Positions 1-7,657 are shown, counted from the stretch's first letter. The stretch: 8,049 bases of DNA from a bacterium (GCA_017541565.1 JAFXYU010000082.1:1-8049), one strand, 5' to 3'. Notes: generated from the sequence alone by a model not told the origin. A program made the numbers and translations.

Positions 1-2904
1 ACATCTGAAGAAACTCTCGGTAAGACGCGATATGAACTTTTAAAATTAAATAATCCGCATTTGGTTGGTGAATATGCAGGTGTTTACAATAATGTAAATG
101 CTATGCTTACAAATGAAGTTAAAGAATTTGCTGATAAAGTAATTGAACAGGTTAACAAGTCTTCTGATACAAAGTTGCTTGATGAGTCAGGAAACTATAC
201 AGAGTACGGTGAATATATAATTGAGTATTTAGGTATGGATATTGCTCACCATGCACTTTTAAAATCACTTTCGGGTGAACATTTCAGAGCAAAAGTTTTG
301 AATAATGGCGATTTATATTATGATATAGATAAAATTAAAGAGAATACATCGCTTAAAGCATTGGGTATAAATGCATCTAATCCGAAAGAAGAAGCGGAAA
401 TTCTTCAAAAACTTATGAAGAGCGGATTAAAAAAATTGTCTGATCAGGATGTCGATATTGTTTCAAAATCTATATTGAAGAGAATAGAAGGTACTAATGT
501 TAACAGTTTTAGACTCGATGAGGCTTTCAGAAATAAAGCATCATTAGGTCCTGCAATTAGGCTTGATGCTGCAAAAGATTTAAGTGATCAAGATGCTGTC
601 AGAAACAGGGAATCTTCTTTTGATGATGAGTTTAATAAAGCAATAAAATTTTGGAGAAGTTTTGTACAAGCAATAAAGGCGGAAAATCCAAATGCGTACA
701 TTGTAGCCGAACTTACCGATATTCCGGATATGATGAGATTTACTTACGGTCAAAAATCCTGTCCGTATGACGGTAATACTAATGTCAATAATTGCATATT
801 CAATGGCGATATTGATGCACAGACTAAATTTTTCAATGAAACTGGTATAACAACGGAGGCTGGTTATTCATATCTGTTTACTAACTTGCTTGCAAATTTT
901 GCTCCTGAATTTGAAAAAGGTGAATGGACTCAAGATACACATGATGCTTTTAAAAACCGTGTTGATTTAATTATGCAGAACAGAAACCCTGATTATTTAA
1001 GAAATCTGTATACTTTTATAGGCAATCACGATAAAACCAGAACAATTCAAGGCTTGGCAACGGATATGAGATTGTTCCAATCAAGAATTTCTTATACATA
1101 CAATGAAAACGGTTCAATAAATTTTGATGTTGAAAGCGATCAAAGACAAAAAGTTATACAAATTTTATCCGGTGTGACAAATTCAAAAGATGTGCCCATT
1201 GAACTTCGTTTGAATGTTGATAATATGGATTATTTCCGCACAATTAGTCCTAAGGCTGTCGCACAGGCTAAAACTTTGATGTATCCAGTAAAAGAAGATT
1301 TGAAGGATATTGTCAGCCAAAGTGATATTGATTTGATAACGAATGCAATTGTAGACTTAGCAAACGGTAATTATCTTTCCGAAAAAGATACAAAATCAAT
1401 GACAAGAATTAATATTCCTGAAATCTCAACTCTGGAAGGAGTTGTAAATCAAATTCTTAATATGGCTGAAAATCACGGTTTTGATTTGAAGCCTGAAGCA
1501 AGGCAGTATCTTTTAAAATCAGTTTTAGAACAAGCGGAGAAGTTAGATATTAATAACTATCTTGTACACGGCGATTTTAATTGGGCGCAACCGAACGAAA
1601 AAGTTTCTGAAAATAACAGACAACATTTGCAAGAAATCCTTGGAAGAGATGATGACGGAAGCAACTATAGTCTATATACGTTGCAACTTGCAAGGCTTGT
1701 AAGAGATGCATATAATAATTCCAAAAACGGTGATTATGCAAATCCGGCTTTTGACAATGCTCTTATTGATTTTATTAATAAGTACAATAGGAGTTATGTT
1801 GAATCAAGAACTTCAGAACCTGAAAAATTTGAAAGTCGAGACATAACAAGAAACAAAGATTCATTCGGCGTCAAACCTTTCGAAAATGTAATGGATTGGG
1901 TAATGAATCAAGCCGAATTTAAGTCTGGTAAGAAATTTAAAAACAGAGAAGAAATTGTTAACAGGGTTGTAACATCAATAACGGAGCCGGCAATCCAAAA
2001 GCAAGCCATGATGCTTGCGTATCTTTCAGGCTTAATTGGTGCACCGACTGTATATGCCGGTGATGAATACGGTATGAGCGGATATGATGATAAAACAAAG
2101 AATCGATATCTTCAAAACAGAAATATGGTACTAAGAAACGGTGTGAATGCTAAACGTTATTCAAAAGAAATAAATGGTGCTTTAAGCGCGCGTTCAGATA
2201 AGACTTTGCAAGCATTGAATTCAGGAACTCCTTATGAAATGGATATTTTGGTTAACGGGATGAACCGTGATGCTGTAATGAAAAGACTTGCGGAAATTAG
2301 ACACTTGTTGGATAAGACAAAGCCTGATAAAGTTACCGAAGATTCTTTGAAGCAAGAACAACGACAATTAAGCAAAGAACTGGCGAAAGTTTCTTATATG
2401 ATGTACTCTTCAAATGGTGATGCCGTTGTTTCTGTTTTCTATGCAGGAGATGTTAATCATTCTAACAGACACGATTACTTTGCAGATTACGGTATAAAAA
2501 CAGAATCGGAACGTCAGGCTTTCTTTAAGGAAAATAATATCGAAAATATTAATCCGAATAATAAATATGTTCCGATTCAGCAGAAGACCGAACTTGATGC
2601 AATTCTTCTCGGCGCAGGTATCTCTCTTCCTATAGGAACACTTTTTGTGAATGCAAATGCAAGAGATAAAGCACAGTATATCGTAAAAGAAATTAACGGC
2701 AGGCGCGGTATCGTAAGAAAAGACGGCGGCAAAATAATTATGGATGGTCTTACTGCTAAAAACGGTGTAATGCTTTTGAAGAGAATTAAAAATATTTTAT
2801 TCAAGGGCAATAGTTATAATGCCAGTTATAATTTAGTTTCAAACCCTTATAAAACTCCGGAGACGTCTGTTGAAGGCAGGAATCTCTCGTTAATTTCAAA
2901 ATAA
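1..2904 (+). CDS. GH13 alpha-amylase-superfamily glycoside hydrolase, 5' part outside the window
   Basis: The reading frame is open from base 1 and stops with TAA at 2902-2904. 967 residues are visible and the true start lies upstream; the TTG at 61 is just an internal Leu codon. GH13 enzymes cleave or transfer alpha-glucosidic bonds through a (beta/alpha)8 barrel. Conserved regions II to IV are visible. Region II is AIRLDAAKDL with nucleophile Asp at 565-567 and its Arg two residues before. Region III is YIVAELTD with acid/base Glu at 709-711. Region IV is FIGNHDKTR with Asp at 1030-1032. The late-barrel motif GAPTVYAGDE is at 2038-2067, about 335 residues after region IV, where family members usually have a few dozen. 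The last ~150 residues resemble a C-terminal beta-sandwich. Region I, the N-terminus and any signal peptide are off-window, so specificity (amylase, glucosidase, debranching or transferase) and location cannot be told. Family assignment is firm. Confidence 0.85.
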   Translation, partial: TSEETLGKTRYELLKLNNPHLVGEYAGVYNNVNAMLTNEVKEFADKVIEQVNKSSDTKLLDESGNYTEYGEYIIEYLGMDIAHHALLKSLSGEHFRAKVLNNGDLYYDIDKIKENTSLKALGINASNPKEEAEILQKLMKSGLKKLSDQDVDIVSKSILKRIEGTNVNSFRLDEAFRNKASLGPAIRLDAAKDLSDQDAVRNRESSFDDEFNKAIKFWRSFVQAIKAENPNAYIVAELTDIPDMMRFTYGQKSCPYDGNTNVNNCIFNGDIDAQTKFFNETGITTEAGYSYLFTNLLANFAPEFEKGEWTQDTHDAFKNRVDLIMQNRNPDYLRNLYTFIGNHDKTRTIQGLATDMRLFQSRISYTYNENGSINFDVESDQRQKVIQILSGVTNSKDVPIELRLNVDNMDYFRTISPKAVAQAKTLMYPVKEDLKDIVSQSDIDLITNAIVDLANGNYLSEKDTKSMTRINIPEISTLEGVVNQILNMAENHGFDLKPEARQYLLKSVLEQAEKLDINNYLVHGDFNWAQPNEKVSENNRQHLQEILGRDDDGSNYSLYTLQLARLVRDAYNNSKNGDYANPAFDNALIDFINKYNRSYVESRTSEPEKFESRDITRNKDSFGVKPFENVMDWVMNQAEFKSGKKFKNREEIVNRVVTSITEPAIQKQAMMLAYLSGLIGAPTVYAGDEYGMSGYDDKTKNRYLQNRNMVLRNGVNAKRYSKEINGALSARSDKTLQALNSGTPYEMDILVNGMNRDAVMKRLAEIRHLLDKTKPDKVTEDSLKQEQRQLSKELAKVSYMMYSSNGDAVVSVFYAGDVNHSNRHDYFADYGIKTESERQAFFKENNIENINPNNKYVPIQQKTELDAILLGAGISLPIGTLFVNANARDKAQYIVKEINGRRGIVRKDGGKIIMDGLTAKNGVMLLKRIKNILFKGNSYNASYNLVSNPYKTPETSVEGRNLSLISK

Positions 2905-2924
2905 AATGTTTTAAAAGATTTTAC

Positions 2925-2953
2925 TTGCAATAATAACCGTATTATGTAATAAT
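2925..2953 (+). promoter_or_regulatory. Candidate sigma-70-type promoter for the SNF2 gene
   Basis: TTGCAA at 2925-2930 (4 of 6 to TTGACA) is followed after 17 bases by AATAAT at 2948-2953 (5 of 6 to TATAAT). A TG one base before the -10 box (2945-2946) gives an extended -10. Transcription would begin near 2960, leaving a leader of about 113 bases. It begins 20 bases after the GH13 stop codon. AT-rich DNA produces such matches by chance, so this is inferred from spacing and position only. Confidence 0.4.
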
Positions 2954-2965
2954 GAGCATAAGGTT

Positions 2966-3007
2966 GGGAGTTAGCAGAGAATGTAGGTTCTCTTTATAAC
3001 TTTTTTT
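2966..3007 (+). terminator. Hairpin plus T7 tract: intrinsic terminator or leader attenuator
   Basis: GTTA (2970-2973) pairs with TAAC (2997-3000), and AGAGAA (2976-2981) pairs perfectly with TTCTCT (2988-2993) around a six-base loop. The stem is followed immediately by seven Ts (3001-3007). It sits 65 bases beyond the GH13 stop, so the simplest reading is the GH13 gene's terminator. The stem is modest: a small internal loop separates its two parts and it has few GC pairs. If the promoter at 2925-2953 is real, the hairpin lies in the SNF2 leader and would act as an attenuator instead. Confidence 0.5.
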
Positions 3008-3012
3008 CCCTT

Positions 3013-3040
3013 TGGCAGTGAATTAGGTGTCTGTCATTTT
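3013..3040 (+). other. Second weak leader hairpin followed by T4
   Basis: TGGCAG (3013-3018) can pair with CTGTCA (3031-3036), with one G-T wobble and a 12-base loop, and is followed by TTTT (3037-3040). It is weaker than the hairpin just upstream and may be chance. It is listed because the two lie back to back in the only noncoding stretch before the SNF2 gene. TTGGCA at 3012-3017 also resembles a -35 box, but the only matching -10 (TTTTAT, 3037-3042) is 19 bases away. Confidence 0.2.
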
Positions 3041-3073
3041 ATGTTTACCAAGAGCATGAGTAATCAACGTTAA
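3041..3073 (+). CDS. Possible 10-codon leader ORF coupled to SNF2 by TAATG
   Basis: ATG at 3041 opens a ten-residue frame, MFTKSMSNQR, with a second in-frame ATG at 3056. It ends in TAA at 3071-3073, whose last base is the A of the SNF2 ATG (TAATG). A ribosome ending here could restart on the SNF2 start, which itself has no recognisable Shine-Dalgarno sequence. No strong Shine-Dalgarno precedes the mini-ORF either, and the peptide is not enriched in one amino acid as classic attenuator peptides are. It may be coincidental. Confidence 0.2.
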   Translation: MFTKSMSNQR

Positions 3074-6000
3074 TGGCTGAATTTAAGTTTAATTATGATT
3101 TTTTAAAGAATAACGCGACATCAGGCAGTTGGCGGCGCGGATATGAATATTATTCTAAGGATATGATATTGTCTGCTGTACCTGAAAAAAACTTTTACAA
3201 AGGTAAAGTCAAAGGTAATTATCAAGATTTTTATACGACTGATTTGATTTTTAAGAAAAATAAAGTTGAGGCGAGATGTAATTGTCCTTTGAAAGAGGAG
3301 TGGTGCAAACACTCCGTTGCGATTGCCCTCAAAGCAATTGAAGAAGGCGCTTACGATAATTTTATGTATGATAAATATCAAGTTGAACCGGATTTAACTG
3401 ATATTGATACAGCATTAAAAGAACCGGCAAGAGGCAGTTATATCTTTCATTTTAATCCCAAAAGGCGCCAAAACTTTTTCTCAATACTTGTTAGGGACAG
3501 GGCTACAAATAAAATTGTACGTTCTTTGGAAGGTATTTTAAGAGCGCTTATTGAAATTCAGAAAGTTACTCCGAATTTTGAACTTAATGATGCTCAAAAA
3601 GTCGAAATACAATTGTTCCAAATGATGCTTAAAATTGCAAAACAGGACAAGAAAGCGGGATGGTACGATATTCCGATTACAAAATTTGCGCCGGTATTTC
3701 CTATGATGGCACAGTTGGAAGAAGTTCTTGACGAGAGAACGAAAGACAGAATCAGGTTTACCGAAAATGTGTGGACTCTTAATTTGGATGTTTCTACCAC
3801 GAATGTGAACGGTGGTACTAATATTGTACTGGAACTTTTTTGGACAAGACCTGATAAGGATGAAACGTACCCGTTTGAGGAGATAAAGTATTTTTCACGT
3901 CAAATTAAATGGGGAAGATATAAGAATATAATCTTTCCGATTAATATAGCGATGAATGAACTTCCTCAAAGTATTATAAAATCAACCTTTACAGATTTGA
4001 AGGATGCAGACGGCGGCAAATTTGTATATGAAGATTTACCTCATCTTCAGGAAATTATGCCTGTAAGAATTGCGGAAAATATCAGCGGTCTATTGATGGA
4101 TCACAAACCTCCGCTTAACGTAGTTACGCTTGGAATTGACTATGACCAATCTCTGAAAGCATCATTGGAGTTCGATTATTCAGGTGTCAGAGTCCCATAT
4201 TCAAAGAGTAAAGAAAAATCTCCGTATATTTCGGTAAAAAGTGATGAACAAGACTTGGTTTATTGGATTAAACGTGATTATGAGCATGAACAAATGGCTT
4301 ATAATATGCTACTTGCTTGTAAATTTGTTCCGATGCAGACTAATAACCTTGCATTAGAAAAAGAAAACGCAATCGATTTTTATAATTATTATATCCAGCA
4401 AGCCGGAGAAGGATGGAAGTTTGAAGAACACGATGATATGAATTTCTTTAAACTTATGAAAGAGCCTTTTAAGATGTGTGCAAAAATTGATTTTTCAGAA
4501 GAATCAATTGACAGTATGGAAATTCAACTTTATGGTCAGGTAGGAGAAGAAGTAATTGACTTCGATGAAATATATGAGACAATTCAGAGCGGAGAAAAGT
4601 ATGCCAGAGTAAGAAGTTTAGGTTTTGTAGAATATCCTGCGCAGAATATTTATGCAATTATGCGTTCATTTAACTCTTTCGATGCATATAGAAATAATGA
4701 AAACAAATTTTTGGTAAAGACATATCGTGTTGGTCTTATTACCGAACTTCAGAATCAAGGTTTTGAACTTGTGATGAGCGAAAAATTCCAAAAATTCTGG
4801 GAGCAGATTTCAACATTCTCAACTACAACCGACAGTGCAGATATACCAAAAGAGGTCAATGCCGAGTTTCGTGAATATCAGATTAAAGGTTTTAATTGGT
4901 TGTGGTTTTTATATCAATATGGCTTAAACGGTATTCTTGCAGATGATATGGGGTTGGGTAAAACCTTGCAAGCATTGACTCTTTTGCAAAAAGCAAAAGA
5001 TGTTGACGGTCCTATGCCCACACTGGTTATTACTCCGACTACTGTTGTCTTTAACTGGGAAAACGAAATTCAGAAGTTTACTCCGAATTTATCTTGTTTA
5101 AAAATCCAAGGTGCTGAGAGAAAAAATCTTTTTAAAGAAATTCCTAACTATGATATTGTTATTACCAGTTATGCACTTGTCAGACGTGACATTGCAAAAC
5201 TTAAAAAATATAAATTCAGATATGTTATTTTGGATGAATCTCAAAATATTAAAAATGCAATTTCTCAGACGGCGCAGTCGGTTAAGGAATTGCAATCAGA
5301 CCACAAACTTGCACTTTCCGGTACTCCGATTGAGAATAAATTGGAGGAACTTTGGTCTGTATTCGACTTCTTAATGCCCGGATTCCTGTTTAATGTCGCT
5401 GAATTTAATTACAGGTATGTTAATCCGATTATGGAAAGACAGGATAAAACTGTTGAAAAACGCTTAAAATTGCAGATTTTCCCATTTATATTAAGACGTA
5501 TGAAACGCGATGTTGCAAAAGACTTGCCGGATAAAGTCGAGAATATGGCATATTGTGAACTTACTGATGAGCAACGAGATTTTTATCTCGAAGTTCTTGA
5601 CAGTACTAAAGAGGAACTCTTCAAGAGTATCGAACTTAACGGTCTTGAAAAGAGCAGAATGTCTATTTTCTCAGCACTTCTTCGAATGCGTCAGATATGT
5701 TGTCACCCGAGATTATACGATAAAGAGCATGTTAAAGGCGATATGAAATCAGGTAAGTTTGAATACTTAAAAGGTATGATACAGCAAATTATTGAAGAAA
5801 AACATAGAATTCTTTTGTTCAGCCAATTCGTAGATATGCTTGATATTATTAAAGGATGGCTGCAAAGAGAAGGTATACCGTTTGAATATTTAACGGGTAA
5901 AACAAAAGATCGTCAGGCTGCTGTTGAAAACTTTAATAATAATGAAAAGATACCTATCTTTTTAATAAGTTTGAAAGCAGGCGGAACAGGTTTGAACTTG

Positions 6001-6261
6001 ACGGGTGCCGATTATGTAATTCATTATGACCCTTGGTGGAATCCTGCGGTTGAAGATCAGGCAACTGACCGTGCTTATCGTATCGGTCAGACCAAAAAAG
6101 TGTTTGTATACAGGCTTATTACTAAGAACACTGTTGAAGAAAAAATCCAGAAGATTAAAGGACGTAAACGCGATTTAGTCGACAGTGTAGTTTCGATTGA
6201 CAGAAATATTACAAAATCTCTTACTATGGAAGATATTAAAGACATCTTCTCTGTTGATTAG
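3073..6261 (+). CDS. SWIM zinc-finger SNF2-family DNA-dependent ATPase (DEAD/DEAH helicase superfamily)
   Basis: A complete 1062-residue protein, predicted to be a cytoplasmic double-strand DNA translocase that remodels protein-DNA complexes rather than unwinding strands. A SWIM zinc finger (CxCx6CxH: C69, C71, C78, H80) opens it, followed by a long middle region (about 100-590) matching the bacterial SNF2-associated type. The ATPase core then has FREYQ (599-603), Walker A DDMGLGKT with K630, DESQ Walker B (721-724), SGTP motif III (749-752), RILLFSQF (from 912), the motif V block around S966, and motif VI QATDRAYRIGQ with R1000 and R1003. All catalytic residues are present. The start is ATG 3073, the only one available because TAA lies in frame at 3061-3063. 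Length is usual for stand-alone clostridial-type SWIM-SNF2 proteins. No methylase or nuclease gene adjoins it, so its target is unknown. Its 3' end overlaps the convergent flavoprotein gene. Confidence 0.95.
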   Translation: MAEFKFNYDFLKNNATSGSWRRGYEYYSKDMILSAVPEKNFYKGKVKGNYQDFYTTDLIFKKNKVEARCNCPLKEEWCKHSVAIALKAIEEGAYDNFMYDKYQVEPDLTDIDTALKEPARGSYIFHFNPKRRQNFFSILVRDRATNKIVRSLEGILRALIEIQKVTPNFELNDAQKVEIQLFQMMLKIAKQDKKAGWYDIPITKFAPVFPMMAQLEEVLDERTKDRIRFTENVWTLNLDVSTTNVNGGTNIVLELFWTRPDKDETYPFEEIKYFSRQIKWGRYKNIIFPINIAMNELPQSIIKSTFTDLKDADGGKFVYEDLPHLQEIMPVRIAENISGLLMDHKPPLNVVTLGIDYDQSLKASLEFDYSGVRVPYSKSKEKSPYISVKSDEQDLVYWIKRDYEHEQMAYNMLLACKFVPMQTNNLALEKENAIDFYNYYIQQAGEGWKFEEHDDMNFFKLMKEPFKMCAKIDFSEESIDSMEIQLYGQVGEEVIDFDEIYETIQSGEKYARVRSLGFVEYPAQNIYAIMRSFNSFDAYRNNENKFLVKTYRVGLITELQNQGFELVMSEKFQKFWEQISTFSTTTDSADIPKEVNAEFREYQIKGFNWLWFLYQYGLNGILADDMGLGKTLQALTLLQKAKDVDGPMPTLVITPTTVVFNWENEIQKFTPNLSCLKIQGAERKNLFKEIPNYDIVITSYALVRRDIAKLKKYKFRYVILDESQNIKNAISQTAQSVKELQSDHKLALSGTPIENKLEELWSVFDFLMPGFLFNVAEFNYRYVNPIMERQDKTVEKRLKLQIFPFILRRMKRDVAKDLPDKVENMAYCELTDEQRDFYLEVLDSTKEELFKSIELNGLEKSRMSIFSALLRMRQICCHPRLYDKEHVKGDMKSGKFEYLKGMIQQIIEEKHRILLFSQFVDMLDIIKGWLQREGIPFEYLTGKTKDRQAAVENFNNNEKIPIFLISLKAGGTGLNLTGADYVIHYDPWWNPAVEDQATDRAYRIGQTKKVFVYRLITKNTVEEKIQKIKGRKRDLVDSVVSIDRNITKSLTMEDIKDIFSVD

Positions 6262-6740
6262 TATAATTTTGATTTAAGTATTTGTGCTGCAGAAATAAGT
6301 ATGTCTATACTGGTTGAAAATGGCGGTGCATAAGTCAAGTCAACATCAATTAATTCTTCTACGGTTATTCCTCTTAAAAGTCCTATCGCAACGGTATTTA
6401 CTCTTTTGTCTGCATCTCCGCATCCGATTGCTTGTGCGCCGAGAATTTTGTGCGAACGTTTGTCCGCAACGAGTTTTAGTGTGACATTTTTGACTTCAGG
6501 CATATATCCTGCTTTATCTCTTTTTGTTATTACAATTGAAACAGTATCATAACCGAGTTTTGTTGCATCTCTTTCCGAAAGACCTGTTCTTGAAATATTT
6601 AAACCGTTAAATCTAAGAACGGCCGAACCAAGAATCCCCTCAAAGTCCTCTACTCCTCCGGATAAATTTATTGCTGCCACTCTGCCCTCCTTGTTTGCAG
6701 TAGAACCTAGAGGTATCCATACAGGCGTATTAGATATCAT
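6258..6740 (-). CDS. C-terminal fragment of the frameshifted CoA-disulfide-reductase-like flavoprotein
   Basis: This frame carries the end of the FAD-domain region and the dimerisation domain missing from the upstream fragment. It begins with NTPVWIPLGSTANKEGR, the segment that directly follows the GDCAE motif in intact relatives, and ends with DLTYAPPFSTSIDILISAAQ, the family's C-terminal motif whose Tyr reaches the partner's active site in CoA-disulfide reductases. Homology runs back to the Ile codon at 6744-6746, beyond the ATG given here (6738-6740). That ATG lies two bases after the upstream frame's stop, so reinitiation would give a separate 160-residue chain. A TTG at 6765-6767 is another possible start, but its extra residues match nothing. 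With the upstream part the intact protein would have 449 residues, normal for the family. This fragment alone could dimerise but cannot bind cofactors as an enzyme. No rhodanese domain follows. Its stop shares the bases TTAG with the SNF2 stop. Confidence 0.75.
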   Translation of the reverse strand: MISNTPVWIPLGSTANKEGRVAAINLSGGVEDFEGILGSAVLRFNGLNISRTGLSERDATKLGYDTVSIVITKRDKAGYMPEVKNVTLKLVADKRSHKILGAQAIGCGDADKRVNTVAIGLLRGITVEELIDVDLTYAPPFSTSIDILISAAQILKSKLY

Positions 6741-6754
6741 ATTTATTTTTCTGC
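6741..6754 (-). other. Frameshift junction at a five-A run
   Basis: On the minus strand the run reads GCAGAAAAATAAATATG. The upstream frame decodes Ala-Glu-Lys then stops at TAA (6743-6745). Slipping back one base after the Lys codon gives Ile-Asn-Met, continuing the family sequence (GDCAEK then INMIS then TPVWIPLGS). One missing A (five instead of six) explains the break exactly. This is either a true mutation, an assembly or basecalling error in a homopolymer, or -1 slippage of the Lys tRNA in front of a stop codon. Confidence 0.8.
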
Positions 6755-7606
6755 ACAATCCCCGCAAGCATAAATATCCGGAATGTTTGTTTGCATACGG
6801 CTATTTACTTTAATTGCCCCGGTTGGACCGATTGTTATACCTGCTTCTATAGCCAAATCAACTACAGGTTTTACTCCGGCAGATATTATAACCATATCAG
6901 TGTCAAATCCGTAACCTTTTGAAGTTATCACATCTTTTATGTATTCATCTCCAATTAGTTCGGTTACGGTATCACTATTAATTATTTTCAACAGACCGTT
7001 AGAATTTTCAAGGACATATTCTTGTATAAGTGAAGATATGTCTTCATCAAACATAGATAAAATAAATGGTGATTTTTCGACCAACGTAACATGTTTTTTA
7101 TTTTTAATAAATGCTTCGATAAGTTCTACTGCAATATAACCTCCGCCTATAATTGTAATATGTTTTACATCTTTAAGTGCAGATTTTATAGCAATGCCGT
7201 CGTCAAGAGTTCTGAGTTTGAACAGATTTTTAAAATTTTTGTTAACAAAATCCGGCATAAATGCCTCTGCTCCCGTTGCAATAACTAATCTATCGTATTC
7301 AACAAAATACCAATCTTCTTCTTCCAGATCTTTCACCGCTATTTTTTTATCCGCAGACAAGATTTTCATGACTTGTTGTCTTGTGTGAATATGTATACCG
7401 CTTTTTTCAAATTCTTCTACGCTTCTTACTATAAGTTTTTGCCAATCCTGAAAATCTCCGGCTATATAATACGGCATTCCGCAGGAAGAATATGATACAA
7501 AATTATCTTTTGTATAAATATGTACTTCCGCGTCAGGAAGTTCCCGCTTTGATTTTGCCGCGGCTTTAGCACCTGCTGCAACTCCGCCTATGATTATGAT
7601 TTTCAT
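6743..7606 (-). CDS. N-terminal part of a CoA-disulfide-reductase-like FAD/NAD(P) oxidoreductase, frameshifted
   Basis: The 287 visible residues hold the FAD- and NAD(P)H-binding domains of a pyridine nucleotide-disulfide oxidoreductase of the single-cysteine class (CoA-disulfide reductase, NADH oxidase or persulfide reductase group). IIIIGGVAAGAKAA (3-16) is the FAD Rossmann loop. The redox Cys is C42 in SYSSCGMPYYI, which favours the CoA-disulfide-reductase side over water-forming NADH oxidases (SCGIALY). VIATGA is at 108-113, the NAD(P)H loop GGGYIAVE at 154-161, and the second FAD motif DIYACGDCAE at 277-286. The frame ends right after GDCAEK at TAA 6743-6745, and the dimerisation domain continues in another frame. 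The start chosen is ATG 7604-7606 because MKIIIIGG fits the family; a TTG two codons upstream is possible. Substrate is not decided by sequence: CoA disulfide, polysulfide or O2. It lies 51 bases behind the cinA-type gene and may be in its operon. Confidence 0.85.
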   Translation of the reverse strand: MKIIIIGGVAAGAKAAAKSKRELPDAEVHIYTKDNFVSYSSCGMPYYIAGDFQDWQKLIVRSVEEFEKSGIHIHTRQQVMKILSADKKIAVKDLEEEDWYFVEYDRLVIATGAEAFMPDFVNKNFKNLFKLRTLDDGIAIKSALKDVKHITIIGGGYIAVELIEAFIKNKKHVTLVEKSPFILSMFDEDISSLIQEYVLENSNGLLKIINSDTVTELIGDEYIKDVITSKGYGFDTDMVIISAGVKPVVDLAIEAGITIGPTGAIKVNSRMQTNIPDIYACGDCAEK

Positions 7607-7625
7607 AATCAAATTTTTAAAGAAA

Positions 7626-7646
7626 ATTATATGTAAAACAATTATA
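7626..7646 (-). promoter_or_regulatory. Two perfect TATAAT boxes before the flavoprotein gene
   Basis: On the minus strand the 51-base gap contains TATAAT at 7641-7646 and again at 7626-7631, the latter 19 bases before the ATG. Neither has a convincing TTGACA-like -35 at 16-18 bases, and the gap is very AT-rich, so an independent promoter is possible but not shown. Read-through from the upstream cinA-type gene is equally compatible with the spacing. Confidence 0.25.
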
Positions 7647-7657
7647 CAATCAGGGAA

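Noticed and set aside
2905..3072. Possible tRNA, riboswitch or other structured RNA gene in the gap
   Set aside because: No cloverleaf, T-loop sequence or known riboswitch core is visible; only two simple hairpins can be supported.
5098..5746. Several 60-90 codon ORFs inside the SNF2 gene in other frames and on the other strand
   Set aside because: They overlap the conserved helicase core completely, lack start signals, and are expected by-products of AT-rich coding DNA.
3073..6261. SNF2 ATPase as the core of an anti-phage defence island
   Set aside because: SNF2 proteins occur in systems such as DISARM, but here no methylase, nuclease, PLD-type or DUF partner gene adjoins. The SWIM plus SNF2-associated layout is the common stand-alone bacterial type.
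6685..6692. Perfect AAGGAGGG Shine-Dalgarno-like sequence on the minus strand in the flavoprotein C-terminal part
   Set aside because: It encodes the conserved KEG of the family's NKEGR motif, lies downstream of the frameshift where it could not stimulate slippage, and no suitable start codon follows at normal spacing.
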